From contig CATJOM010000048.1 in assembly GCA_949741915.1 (NCBI GenBank), positions 62,001 through 126,000 of the forward strand: a stretch of DNA of 64,000 nucleotides, in the 5' to 3' direction. Of the stretch, positions 8,004 to 16,477 are shown piece by piece. Source of the DNA: an uncultured Candidatus Melainabacteria bacterium. Lineage in GTDB: Bacteria > Cyanobacteriota > Vampirovibrionia > Gastranaerophilales > Gastranaerophilaceae. Both the position numbers and the translations under genes were made by a program. The number at the start of each line of letters is the position of its first letter. Position 1 is the first letter of the stretch. Under the pieces are notes generated by a model, which was not told the origin of the DNA, made no database searches, and saw only the letters and a list, made by a program, of their open reading frames with translations.

Positions 8004-9452
8004 ATGAAAACAGTAAAAAAATTTTTTGCAGTAACTGTTGCCTTTGCTGCCATTGGTACAGCTGCTTTTGCAGGCGATGAACCACAGCAAATTCAATCTT
8101 ATGCACACCCGTCACTTTTTGGCACTGAAAGCCAGACATTGGTTGATGGAGATTCTACTTATCAGGTTGGCGGCCAGATTTTAAAAACAAAAAACAGACT
8201 AGGCGTTAGAAACAAAGGTGATGTTTATGTTAACGCATGGTCTAAAGACCTTTTAAAATTAATCAAAGAAAGTCAGGAAAAGGCAGGATACTCAAAAGAT
8301 ATGTTCAATCCTAAAATGCCTATCCTAAGATCAGAGCTTGCTGTAGTATTAGCAGAAGGCTTGAATGCCGGTGTGTCTTCTAAGGATGCAGGTTATTCAG
8401 ACATCCCTTCAGGATACTGGGCAAAAGGCTGGATTGATTCAGCTTCCGATGCGGGCTTAATGATTGGCTATCCTTCTAATGTATTTAAACCCGATCAGCC
8501 TATAACAAAGGCTGAAGTTTTCGCAGTTATTGCAAAACAAATCGATGTTAATTACACAAAAGGCGCAGTTCCTGTTTACAAAGGAAAAGAAATTCAATAC
8601 ATTCCTGACTGGGCTTATAATGCAACAAATGAAGTTGTAGCATCAGGATTACTAGACTATGTTCCAAACACAAGCAAAGTTATAAATTCTGAATACTTAT
8701 CAAAAGAACAGGTTGCAAACCTTGTTGGCGCCCTGAAGAAAAATAACTCATTTGCCCAAAGCCTTGCTGCACAATCAAAAGCACAAGCTTGTGCTTCAGG
8801 TAAAAACCTGACAACTTTAAAAATCAAACTTTTAGACAGATTAAGCGCAAAAGCTTCAAACGTAGGCGATGCGTTTACTGCTAAAACTTGCAACGATGTT
8901 GTTGTAAATGGTATAACTTTCCCTGCAGGCTCAATTGTAAGAGGCGAAGTTATAGAAGTTGAAAGACCTGGCGTTAATAAATGCGGTTATATAAAGGTAA
9001 AATTTGACAAGATTAAAAACCTTGAAAATAATTGTGAAACAGCACTTCCAACCTCTGTTGCTTCTGCAAATGCCGATGCTATCAAGAATCCTAACATCTT
9101 AGCAAGGCTTCTCGGATTCCCATTCACAGGTGCAGGCAGAGTGGCTGGTGTTGCAGGAAGAACTGCTGCAGGTGCAGTAAACGTTGCTGCAAACAGCATT
9201 GAAAAAGTTGGTGATGAACTTGGCAATACTTTTGTTGAAACACTATCAGGCCATGCAGGACGTGGCATGGCTAGTGCAGGAAACACTCTTGTAACTACAG
9301 GCAAAGGCGTATTTGATTTTGCTAAATTGATTGTTTCAGGCACCTTCGGTGTTATCTATGAATTAGGCGATGAATTAGTTTATGTACTTGTTCCAAGTCT
9401 TTCTAACTCTTCAAGCTTGAACCCTAATGAAGAGTTAACAATCGTATTTTAA
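8004..9452 (+). CDS. SLH-domain envelope protein
   Basis: 482 residues. Signal peptide cleaved near TAAFA-GD (about residue 23). An S-layer homology domain lies at about 100-180, with ILRSELAVVLAEGL, YSDIPSGYWAKGWI and GYPSNVFKPDQPITKAEV. A beta-rich middle (about 260-345) contains a conserved-looking AGSIVRGEVIEVERPG stretch, and the C-terminal region is Gly/Ala-rich. SLH domains hold proteins to cell-wall polymers; in the cyanobacterial lineage they sit at the start of outer-membrane proteins. No obvious porin barrel follows, so an envelope tether or regulatory role is as likely. The ribosome-binding site GAGGAAG is good, and a terminator follows directly, so the gene is monocistronic. Confidence 0.82.
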   Translation: MKTVKKFFAVTVAFAAIGTAAFAGDEPQQIQSYAHPSLFGTESQTLVDGDSTYQVGGQILKTKNRLGVRNKGDVYVNAWSKDLLKLIKESQEKAGYSKDMFNPKMPILRSELAVVLAEGLNAGVSSKDAGYSDIPSGYWAKGWIDSASDAGLMIGYPSNVFKPDQPITKAEVFAVIAKQIDVNYTKGAVPVYKGKEIQYIPDWAYNATNEVVASGLLDYVPNTSKVINSEYLSKEQVANLVGALKKNNSFAQSLAAQSKAQACASGKNLTTLKIKLLDRLSAKASNVGDAFTAKTCNDVVVNGITFPAGSIVRGEVIEVERPGVNKCGYIKVKFDKIKNLENNCETALPTSVASANADAIKNPNILARLLGFPFTGAGRVAGVAGRTAAGAVNVAANSIEKVGDELGNTFVETLSGHAGRGMASAGNTLVTTGKGVFDFAKLIVSGTFGVIYELGDELVYVLVPSLSNSSSLNPNEELTIVF

Positions 9453-9467
9453 TTAGTACAAAAATTT

Positions 9468-9512
9468 AAAATGGCGAAATAACTGCAATGATTTCAGTTT
9501 TTCGCCATTTTT
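9468..9512 (+). terminator. Terminator after the SLH gene
   Basis: A 12-bp stem (AAAATGGCGAAA and its complement) with an inner AACTG/CAGTT extension is followed by a T-run. Confidence 0.85.
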
Positions 9513-9727
9513 ATTATTTATATAAAATCTTATATCTTTGTATACACCTTTAGGTAACTTTTTTCCTTTGAGATAATTGTTTTAAATACAAAATAAATTT
9601 CTCATTTTTCTATCCACCGCAAAACAGAACAAAAATTATAGGGCAAGTCCGTGCAGCATTATTCAAATCAAACTTAATATTTAGTTACATTCAGGCAATT
9701 TTTTAAATTCAGCAGTTTTTTAAATAT

Positions 9728-11605
9728 ATGACCAGCATGAACGATTTTGGAATAAATTACAATACAAGCTATGCAAACCCAGCTTTAGCAGCATACAATA
9801 GCAAATATAGTGCTGCAAATTCTAAAAACTACAATCCTCATACTAATCAAATTTCATATGCGAATCATAATATACAAGCCCCTGCTGGCGCTCCATCTCC
9901 CACAATAAAAAGAGCCCTTGTTCCATCACAATATTCAAAGCAAATCATAGATTCTACTCCCGTCTTAAATAAAACCATCATACAAGACACCTTTGAAAGC
10001 CCTGCCACACAAGCAAAAACACCTAAAACAAAAAAAGCAAAATTAAGCTTGTTTAGCATAAATGATCTTCATGGGCATCTGGATAACATGTCCAACATAC
10101 TGGGGGCTTCAAGACAGTTTGACAAAGATGCAAAAAATAAAAATGCTGATACAATAAAGCTCTCGTCTGGAGACAATATCGCAGGAGGCGATTCTAAAAA
10201 AAACAATCTAATGCTTCAATTTTTAAACCATTTGGGTATTAATGCTTCTGCTGTTGGAAACCATGAGCTTGATGGCACAGCATCGTCTCTATATAAAATT
10301 TCAGAAGGAAAAAATTTCAAATTCCTTGCTGCAAATGCCAAGACACCAGAAAACAGTCAATTTTATAATAATATTGAAAAATCAATGATTATTGAGAAAA
10401 ACGGCAATAAATATGGCCTAGTGGGGCTTATGCCCTTTGATTTAGAAACGGTTGCAGGCAAAAAAGAAGCACTTGAAGGTATCAAAGCTTGTGATATCAA
10501 TGATTCTGCTATAATTGTACAAAAAGAGATTGACAAATTAAGGGCTCGAGGCATTAATAAAATTATCCTCCTTTCGCACATAGGAATAGATAATGATAAA
10601 AAAATTATCCCCATGCTTGATGGAGTAGATATCGTTCAAAGCGGCCATTCGCACACATTTACTCCGGAATTAAAGAATAATGAAACGATTCTTAAAAGTA
10701 AATCGGGGGAACCAGTCATATTAATTCAAGCAGGAGAAAACGGCAAGTATGCAAACGTTTTAGATGTCGAATTTGACGAAAACGGAATCATAACATCTGC
10801 CTCAATAAATACTTATCAAGCAGAGCTTGATAAAAGCCCTGTTCTTGAAAACATAAAAACGGCTGCCTTGGGCGAATCTCCCCAAGTAGGCACCTTGCAG
10901 TTAATTGATTCTTTTCCTGAAAACAAAAGAACAATTCCATGCGCCTGGACAAACTTTTTGTGTGATGCCATGAGAGCAGAACTAAATACCGACATTGCAT
11001 TTGTAAATGCTGCAAATACAAGAAAAGTGCCAAAAGCAGGTGTGCTAACCAAAAGAGATATAACCGAAACAACCCCACTTGAAAACAAAGCCATGGTCTC
11101 AAGGATGACCGAAAAAGAAATAGTCCGCGTAATTAGGGAAGCAGCAAAAACAAGTCTTTCAGAAAACGAAACAGGCGAACCAGGCATTATGCATGTTAGC
11201 GGCCTTACATACAAAGTTGATTCAAATGGCGATTTAATTGAAATTAATTTTATTGATAAAAACGGTAATCAAACCCCGATAGATATCAACAATCCTTCAG
11301 AAGATAAAGTTTATACAGTTGCACATGATTCTTTTGTGGCAGAAGACAGAGAAAAACCCGAATATCCAGGCATGCTTCTTTCTGCACGCAAATACAAGGA
11401 TACAAAACAGTTTGATTTTGACAAAGACAAATTAGCTTCAGACTATATTGAAAAATTACCCTCCAAGGATAATCTTGTCATAACAGATGATTTCAGAATT
11501 CAAATTTATAAAAAAGATGGTTCAATAAATACTGCTGCAAAGAAAGATTTACAAAATCAAGACAAAATTACTGCAACGCCAGGCACCAATCCAAATGCAG
11601 TTTAA
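9728..11605 (+). CDS. 5'-nucleotidase/UshA-like metallophosphoesterase
   Basis: 625 residues. From about residue 105 comes a calcineurin-like domain with all metal motifs: NDLHGH, LSSGDN, GNHELDG, LLSHIG and SGHSHTF. From about 380 to 590 comes a 5'-nucleotidase C-terminal domain (TNFLCDAMRAE, AFVNAANTRK, MHVSGLTYKVD). Such enzymes hydrolyse nucleotides or nucleotide sugars, normally outside the cytoplasm. There is no classical signal peptide. Instead the first 100 residues are Asn/Tyr/Ala/Ser-rich and end in a QDTFESPATQ motif that resembles short motifs in two other proteins of the window. No clear ribosome-binding site precedes the ATG, and a second ATG lies 9 bases in. Confidence 0.88.
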   Translation: MTSMNDFGINYNTSYANPALAAYNSKYSAANSKNYNPHTNQISYANHNIQAPAGAPSPTIKRALVPSQYSKQIIDSTPVLNKTIIQDTFESPATQAKTPKTKKAKLSLFSINDLHGHLDNMSNILGASRQFDKDAKNKNADTIKLSSGDNIAGGDSKKNNLMLQFLNHLGINASAVGNHELDGTASSLYKISEGKNFKFLAANAKTPENSQFYNNIEKSMIIEKNGNKYGLVGLMPFDLETVAGKKEALEGIKACDINDSAIIVQKEIDKLRARGINKIILLSHIGIDNDKKIIPMLDGVDIVQSGHSHTFTPELKNNETILKSKSGEPVILIQAGENGKYANVLDVEFDENGIITSASINTYQAELDKSPVLENIKTAALGESPQVGTLQLIDSFPENKRTIPCAWTNFLCDAMRAELNTDIAFVNAANTRKVPKAGVLTKRDITETTPLENKAMVSRMTEKEIVRVIREAAKTSLSENETGEPGIMHVSGLTYKVDSNGDLIEINFIDKNGNQTPIDINNPSEDKVYTVAHDSFVAEDREKPEYPGMLLSARKYKDTKQFDFDKDKLASDYIEKLPSKDNLVITDDFRIQIYKKDGSINTAAKKDLQNQDKITATPGTNPNAV

Positions 11606-11615
11606 AATCAGACAA

Positions 11616-12449
11616 TTAGCCAAATTTTAAGCTTACAATTATCATCAAGATACCTATAATCCAACAATAATAGGCAAAGCCCTTAAGGCTGAATTTCTCT
11701 AAAAATTTCATAAAATACTTTATGCACAAAAACCCAGAAACAAATGAACATATACAGCCTGCCGCCATTGCATTGTAATTAAAAGTTTTAATTTCTGCCA
11801 TGTCTAATTCCAACAGAGGATAAACCATGGAGGCTAGGATTATTATAGGCACACTCAGAATAAAAGAAAATTTAGCAGCCCTTAATCTGTCAAGGCCATT
11901 ATATATACCCGTTGCAATAGTTAAACCAGATCTTGAAAGCCCAGGAAATACGGCAAACCCTTGTGCTATGCCAATAAAAATAGCCGTTTTTAGATTAAGC
12001 TCTTTTGTTTTGCCCTTTAGTTTTTCGCTAAAAAATAAAATACACCCAGTAAAAAGAAGTAATATTGAAACATAAAGAGGATTCTCGGTAAGTTTATGGG
12101 CGACATCTTTTATAAAAAAAGCAATCACACAGGTTAAAAACGTTGCAATGATTACAAATATACCTGTTTTAAAATCAGGATTCTGATAATCCCTAGATTT
12201 TATACCTTCAGCAAAACCTTTAGCTATCTGTTTTATATCCTTAAAAAAGAAAATTATCACAGCAAGAAGCGTTGAAAGATGAATTAAAATATCAAAAAAA
12301 ATCTCTTCCTGACCGGTTGTCTGAAAATTTGCACCTGTCAAAATTTTATATATAGTTGATGTAAAAACAATGTGTGCAGAGCTCGATATTGGCAAAAACT
12401 CACTAATACCCTGCGCTAAACCCATGAATATAGCCTGAATAATATTCAT
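11616..12449 (-). CDS. uppP: Undecaprenyl-diphosphate phosphatase UppP (BacA)
   Basis: 277 residues from the ATG at 12447-12449, preferred over a longer frame because the protein then starts MNIIQAIFMGLAQGISEF as in the family and AGAGA lies upstream. Signature motifs are GISEFLPISSSAH and PGLSRSGLTI, and there are about eight membrane segments. The enzyme removes one phosphate from undecaprenyl diphosphate on the outer face of the inner membrane and so recycles the lipid carrier of peptidoglycan and glycans. It ends only 10 bases from the convergent 5'-nucleotidase gene, with no clear terminator between them. Confidence 0.95.
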   Translation of the reverse strand: MNIIQAIFMGLAQGISEFLPISSSAHIVFTSTIYKILTGANFQTTGQEEIFFDILIHLSTLLAVIIFFFKDIKQIAKGFAEGIKSRDYQNPDFKTGIFVIIATFLTCVIAFFIKDVAHKLTENPLYVSILLLFTGCILFFSEKLKGKTKELNLKTAIFIGIAQGFAVFPGLSRSGLTIATGIYNGLDRLRAAKFSFILSVPIIILASMVYPLLELDMAEIKTFNYNAMAAGCICSFVSGFLCIKYFMKFLEKFSLKGFAYYCWIIGILMIIVSLKFG

Positions 12450-12514
12450 TATCTCTCTGGTTCTATCCTTTTTTGCATAATCCTGCCCATTGGGCAAAAC
12501 ATTGTAATATCTAG

Positions 12515-12871
12515 CTATTCAAAGTATGAAGCACAAGAAGTCGGTGTCTCCCAAACACTAACTTTGCATACCTCAGGTATTTCATTCTTGATTTTGTAAT
12601 ATAAAAATTTTGAAATAATCTCGGAGCTCGGTGATACATCCTTAAATTCAGGTAAAATATTAATATCAGTATGATCTAGATAATCAATAATCTCGTTTAC
12701 CTTTTTTTTGAGCACCTTAAAATCAATCAAAATATTTGATTTATCAAGCTTTGAACCCATTACATAGACCTCAACCTTCCAGTTGTGCCCATGTTGATTC
12801 TCGCACTCACCTTTATAATTTAAAAGATGATGTGCTGCCGAAAAATGCGTCTCTATCTTCACTTCAAACAT
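12515..12871 (-). CDS. queD: 6-carboxy-5,6,7,8-tetrahydropterin synthase
   Basis: 118 residues, standard length. Zinc histidines are in HFSAAHHL and QHGHNW. The catalytic Cys would be in GECENQHGH, with a later DHTDIN motif and a Glu/Trp pair in VWETPTSCASYF. QueD converts dihydroneopterin triphosphate to 6-carboxytetrahydropterin in queuosine/7-deazaguanine synthesis. A related pyruvoyl-tetrahydropterin synthase role cannot be excluded from sequence alone. A possible -10 (TAACAT) sits 6 bases before the ATG. The other que genes are not in the window. Confidence 0.9.
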   Translation of the reverse strand: MFEVKIETHFSAAHHLLNYKGECENQHGHNWKVEVYVMGSKLDKSNILIDFKVLKKKVNEIIDYLDHTDINILPEFKDVSPSSEIISKFLYYKIKNEIPEVCKVSVWETPTSCASYFE

Positions 12872-13195
12872 ATGATAATGTTAACATAAACAAGAAAAAA
12901 TGGTTAAATTATTTATGGCAATTTCCATATTTACATATTTGATTACAAATATACTATATCAATATGCGAATATAGCAATATAATCTTGCAATGTAAACAA
13001 GCTTGCATTCAATGCTTACATTTTATGCACACTTTTTACAAAAGGATAAATTGCAAAAACAATCCCAGACAAATTGTCAATCATAGCGAGAAAAATATTT
13101 ACAAAAAAATAGCACTCATAATCAGCATTACACCACATCACCTGACCAAAATTTTCATTGCCGCAAATATAAAAAGAAAATATTTTACCAGCATG
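12872..13195. other. Gene-free AT-rich stretch upstream of queD
   Basis: No convincing gene, RNA or terminator was seen. Short + strand open frames here have no ribosome-binding site and skewed composition. On the - strand TTGCTA and TAGTAT spaced by 16 bases could be a distant queD promoter. Confidence 0.4.
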
Positions 13196-13351
13196 TCAAA
13201 ATACCATATTGCAAACGGGTAAAAAAGCGTCACAGTCGAATCTTTCATTATCAAGCATCAAAATAACCTTGTATTTATCTTTTGAGGCCCCGCAAAGCTT
13301 TTTGTATTCCAATATTATCTCTTTATTTATAAGGCACAATGCAATTACAAG
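13196..13351 (-). pseudogene. Short gene remnant, possibly of a PIN-type toxin
   Basis: An open stretch of about 50 codons ending in TGA reads as ordinary protein (CLINKEIILEYKKL, then KVILMLDNERFDCDAF) but has no start codon or ribosome-binding site and no homologous continuation upstream. 'NKEIILEYKKL' resembles the S-x-E-I-x-x-E-Y segment of PIN-family toxins. The MITE-like element begins 65 bases away, so decay after insertion or rearrangement is plausible. Identity is a guess. Confidence 0.3.
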
Positions 13352-13416
13352 AAAACTTTTTTAAAATACCACTCTACTATACTGTATTATTAACCAACTT
13401 CTTTTTAAAAAAATTT

Positions 13417-13608
13417 GGTAATTATATGCAATTTTACACAAAAAATATAACTTTCTTTTTTTGTGCAATGAAAATTCCTATACACAGAAAAGGAGCGCAT
13501 CTGAATAAGTTTCCAGATAATGTGAAACTTATCCCGCTCTTTTTATACATAAGGACTGGAATGAAATAAAACATTTAATTGGCGAGCGTAAAATTGTATA
13601 TAATTGCC
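13417..13608. mobile_element. MITE-like element, copy 1 (192 bp)
   Basis: The ends are a near-perfect 21-bp terminal inverted repeat: GGTAATTATATGCAATTTTAC on the left, and the complement of GTAAAATTGTATATAATTGCC on the right. A second copy with the same ends lies at 62587-62766. Inside, both copies conserve a CACAAAAAA/TTTTTTGTG-type hairpin and a central AATAAGTTTCCAGATAATGT segment pairing with GAAACTTAT, then GCTCTTTTT. No protein is encoded. No clear target-site duplication was found. The conserved hairpins could mean a structured RNA or terminator inside the element. Confidence 0.65.
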
Positions 13609-13717
13609 GAAAATTAGCACAAAACTTTCAGTCTGAAATAATATATTGCCCAATTCTAATGGAAAAAATTCATTTCTACAAATAATTTAATCGTTCAAAA
13701 TAAACACTTTCATAAGT

Positions 13718-13752
13718 AAATCCCCCTGTAAACCATTGATACAGAGGGATTT
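13718..13752 (-). terminator. Terminator of tsf (rpsB-tsf operon)
   Basis: A stem of 13 bp with one mismatch (13718-13730 with 13740-13752) lies 32 bases beyond the tsf stop codon. Confidence 0.75.
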
Positions 13753-13784
13753 AAAACTTTTATCGGCTTTGTGTGCTATTTAGC

Positions 13785-14669
13785 TTAGCCCTTAATTTGA
13801 TTCATTACTTCATCAGCAAAATTTTCCTGTCTTTTTTCAAGGCCTTCACCAAGAACATATCTGTCAAATTTTACAACTGAAAGCTTACCCTTGATTAACT
13901 CTGCAACTGTTTGATTTGGGTCCTTAACAAATGGTTGGTCAAGCAAACATTTTTGAGCCATTAATTTGTCAATTCTACCTTCAACAATTTTTTCCCTTAT
14001 TGCTTCAGGCTTTTTAGCTAAATCTTCTTTACCCATTTCAATTCTTTTTTCTTCTTCTATCACAGAAGCAGGAATTTCGTCTCTTGAAACAAATTCAGGT
14101 GCGGATGATGCTATATGGAGACAAATATCTTTTGCAATGGTTTTTGTTTCATCATTACATTCTTTCTCACATTTAACTTCAAGAAGGACGCCAATTTTGC
14201 CGTTGTGAACATATGTTGAAACACAGCAATCAGCATCATAACGCACAAATCTTCTAACAGTAATCTTTTCACCAATTTTTGCAATCTGTGCCTTAACGTA
14301 TTCTTCAACTGTTGAACCACATGGGCATTTTGCTGCCATAAGAGCATCAATATCTTTAGGGTTTTCTGCAGCAACAACTTTTGCGATGTTGTTAGCTAAT
14401 TCCTTAAAGCCTTCATTTTTTGCAACAAAGTCCGTTTCACAATTAATTTCAACCATAGCACCGACTTTGCCTTCAACATTTGTAGCAACAACGCCTTCTG
14501 CAGCAATTCTGCCCATTTTTTTATCAGCAGAAGCTATGCCTTTTTGTCTCAAAATTTCAGCTGCTTTATCCATATTGCCTTCTGCTTCAACAAGAGCTTT
14601 TTTGGCATCCATCATGCCGGCACCAGTTTTGTCTCTCAGTTCTTTCACCATTGAGGCTTTTATTTCCAT
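13785..14669 (-). CDS. tsf: Translation elongation factor Ts
   Basis: 294 residues. The N-terminal UBA-like domain begins MEIKASMVKELRDKTGAGMM, with the signature LREKTGAGMMDAKKAL-type sequence. The core has the EF-Tu-contacting VEINCETDFVAKNEGF. EF-Ts exchanges GDP for GTP on EF-Tu. Cysteines are unusually frequent (CPCGS, DCCVS, CEKEC). AAGGAG lies 8 bases upstream of the ATG. It is the second gene after rpsB, 97 bases downstream, the common rpsB-tsf order. Confidence 0.97.
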   Translation of the reverse strand: MEIKASMVKELRDKTGAGMMDAKKALVEAEGNMDKAAEILRQKGIASADKKMGRIAAEGVVATNVEGKVGAMVEINCETDFVAKNEGFKELANNIAKVVAAENPKDIDALMAAKCPCGSTVEEYVKAQIAKIGEKITVRRFVRYDADCCVSTYVHNGKIGVLLEVKCEKECNDETKTIAKDICLHIASSAPEFVSRDEIPASVIEEEKRIEMGKEDLAKKPEAIREKIVEGRIDKLMAQKCLLDQPFVKDPNQTVAELIKGKLSVVKFDRYVLGEGLEKRQENFADEVMNQIKG

Positions 14670-14766
14670 AGTTTTTACTCCTTAAATTTATTAAATTCCG
14701 CCTAGCCAAGATGCACGAAATGGCGGTTTACTCTAATTTTATATGCTTCGTTGACACAACCTGAAG

Positions 14767-15522
14767 CTACACACCAGCTTGTGCATTTGCATCTTTTGCT
14801 TCAATTTTTTCGATTTTGCCGCTGTTTGCTTTATTTTGTCTTAATTCTTTACCCTCTAAAACAGCATCAGCCATTTTTGAAGCGATTAATTTAATTGACC
14901 TTATAGCATCATCATTTCCAGGAATGATATAGTCAATACCATCAGGATTAGCATTAGTATCAGCCAGACAAACAACCGGAATATTCAATTTGTTAGCTTC
15001 TTGTATCGCAATCAATTCTTTTGTTTGATCGACAATAAACAGAATATCAGGCATGCCCTTCATTTCTTTGATACCACCAAGTGTTTTGGATAGTTTGGAC
15101 AACTGTCTGTTTAATTGCGCCACTTCTTTTTTAGGCAGCTTATTAACATGACCAGATTCAATAAATGATTCCAATTCTCTTAATTTATTAACTCTGCCTC
15201 TGATTGTTTCAAAATTTGTCATCATACCGCCAAGCCATCTACGATTAATATAATAAGCACCGGCTCTTTGGGCTTCTTGAGCTATCACGTCTGTAGCCTG
15301 TTTCTTGGTACCAACAAAAAGCACATTTTTACCTTTTGCGGCATAATCTCTGATTATTTCATAAGCTTTATCAAGCATATCAGAAGTTTTTCTTAAATCT
15401 AAAATATAAATGCCATTCTTAGCCCCAAAAATATAGGGTTTCATCTTGGGATTCCATTTTTGGGTCTGATGTCCAAAATGCACACCAGCATCTAATAATT
15501 CAACTAAAGTTGCAACTGCCAT
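14767..15522 (-). CDS. rpsB: 30S ribosomal protein S2 (uS2)
   Basis: 251 residues. Family sequence throughout: [43 protein letters not shown] and [20 protein letters not shown]2 binds late to the small subunit near the platform and helps recruit S1. The ribosome-binding site is GAAAGGA. The stop codon is TAG, which is useful evidence that TAG is a genuine stop in this genome. Operon with tsf. Confidence 0.97.
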   Translation of the reverse strand: MAVATLVELLDAGVHFGHQTQKWNPKMKPYIFGAKNGIYILDLRKTSDMLDKAYEIIRDYAAKGKNVLFVGTKKQATDVIAQEAQRAGAYYINRRWLGGMMTNFETIRGRVNKLRELESFIESGHVNKLPKKEVAQLNRQLSKLSKTLGGIKEMKGMPDILFIVDQTKELIAIQEANKLNIPVVCLADTNANPDGIDYIIPGNDDAIRSIKLIASKMADAVLEGKELRQNKANSGKIEKIEAKDANAQAGV

Positions 15523-15573
15523 AGTTTTGTCCTTTCAATTTTTTTAACACTGTGGAAAAATTTTATCTGCCCC

Positions 15574-15659
15574 TATGGTGCGGGCTGGCCAATTTAATTT
15601 TTGCGCCATACGGCGGAACCATACGATTTTTAAATCTTTCCCAAAATAATTGTATTATA
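15574..15659 (-). promoter_or_regulatory. Possible structured leader and -10 of rpsB
   Basis: On the - strand a TATAAT (15654-15659) is followed by a leader in which TATGGT pairs with ACCATA (15618-15623 and 15574-15579). Inside is a small CGCC-GTAT-GGCG hairpin and unusually GC-rich sequence for this genome. rpsB leaders are known to carry S2-binding autoregulatory RNA. I infer this role from position and structure only. Confidence 0.35.
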
Positions 15660-15809
15660 AACAAATATTCCATGCAAGAGTGCTCTAAAAGCACACTACA
15701 AAAGAGTTTCAAAGCATATAATTTCTACAAACAAATAAGGCACCATGTGTATTCTAAAAATCAAAACGAAGCGAGAAACCAGCACTATTGCAGGCTTCTT
15801 AGAATTTAA

Positions 15810-16460
15810 TTTACACACAGCGCGCTCTATGTCTAGTTTTCGTTCGTTATTTCAGCATAATACACGCTAAAATCATTACCAGTAAGGATTTTAGACTTGC
15901 CTGCATTCCTAAAATCTGCACGCATGAATTTTGAATAATGATAAAAATGCATTAGAAAAGGATTTTAGCTATTGCTATACGTGAATGCACTTGATAGCAA
16001 AGATTTTTCAGACTTTGAATACGGTAAAAAGCTTTTCACGCCTGCATTTTAACCAAAAATTAATAAAAAAATCTAAAAATCCAACTACTGCAAGGGTTTT
16101 ACACGTGCCAGTGCCTTTAAATGCAATCATATGAAGAGAGATAGTCGATAAATTCAATTTCCAAAAAAAATTGCAAAATAAAAATATCCTGTAAATTGGC
16201 ATCAATTCTGTTTAAAAAGAATTTAATCATCGTAAAAATCTAACATAATAAGGGTTTTACGACATTTAACTCATTAAAAGTTAGTATATATACAGATTTC
16301 ATGCGTTTAATATGAGCATATACAGCGCTATACAGGCAATTTAACCAGTTTTAACGAATAAAAAAAACAATTTGCATATTTTTTAAAAATCATATTTTCA
16401 CACGTGTGTATTCATTTTTTTATATTTTTGTTAATTTTATAACTTCGATTTTTGTAACAA
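15810..16460. other. Gene-free stretch with repeated CTAAAATC/GATTTTAG palindromes
   Basis: No gene was recognised. Four related interrupted palindromes occur: CTAAAATC/GATTTTAG at 15867-15894 and 15909-15968, CTAAAAATC/GGGTTTTAC at 16073-16102 and GTAAAAATC/GGGTTTTAC at 16232-16260. The loops and spacings differ, so this is not a CRISPR array. They could be decayed repeats or binding sites. Confidence 0.4.
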
Positions 16461-16477
16461 AATATTAAATTTAAGAA

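Noticed and set aside
12986-13222. 78-codon + strand frame upstream of the MITE
   Set aside because: It has skewed composition (Ile, His and Lys), no ribosome-binding site, and it overlaps the - strand fragment.
15867-16260. CRISPR-like array upstream of rpsB
   Set aside because: The palindromes vary in arm sequence, loop length and spacing, and no constant repeat-spacer pattern or cas gene is present.
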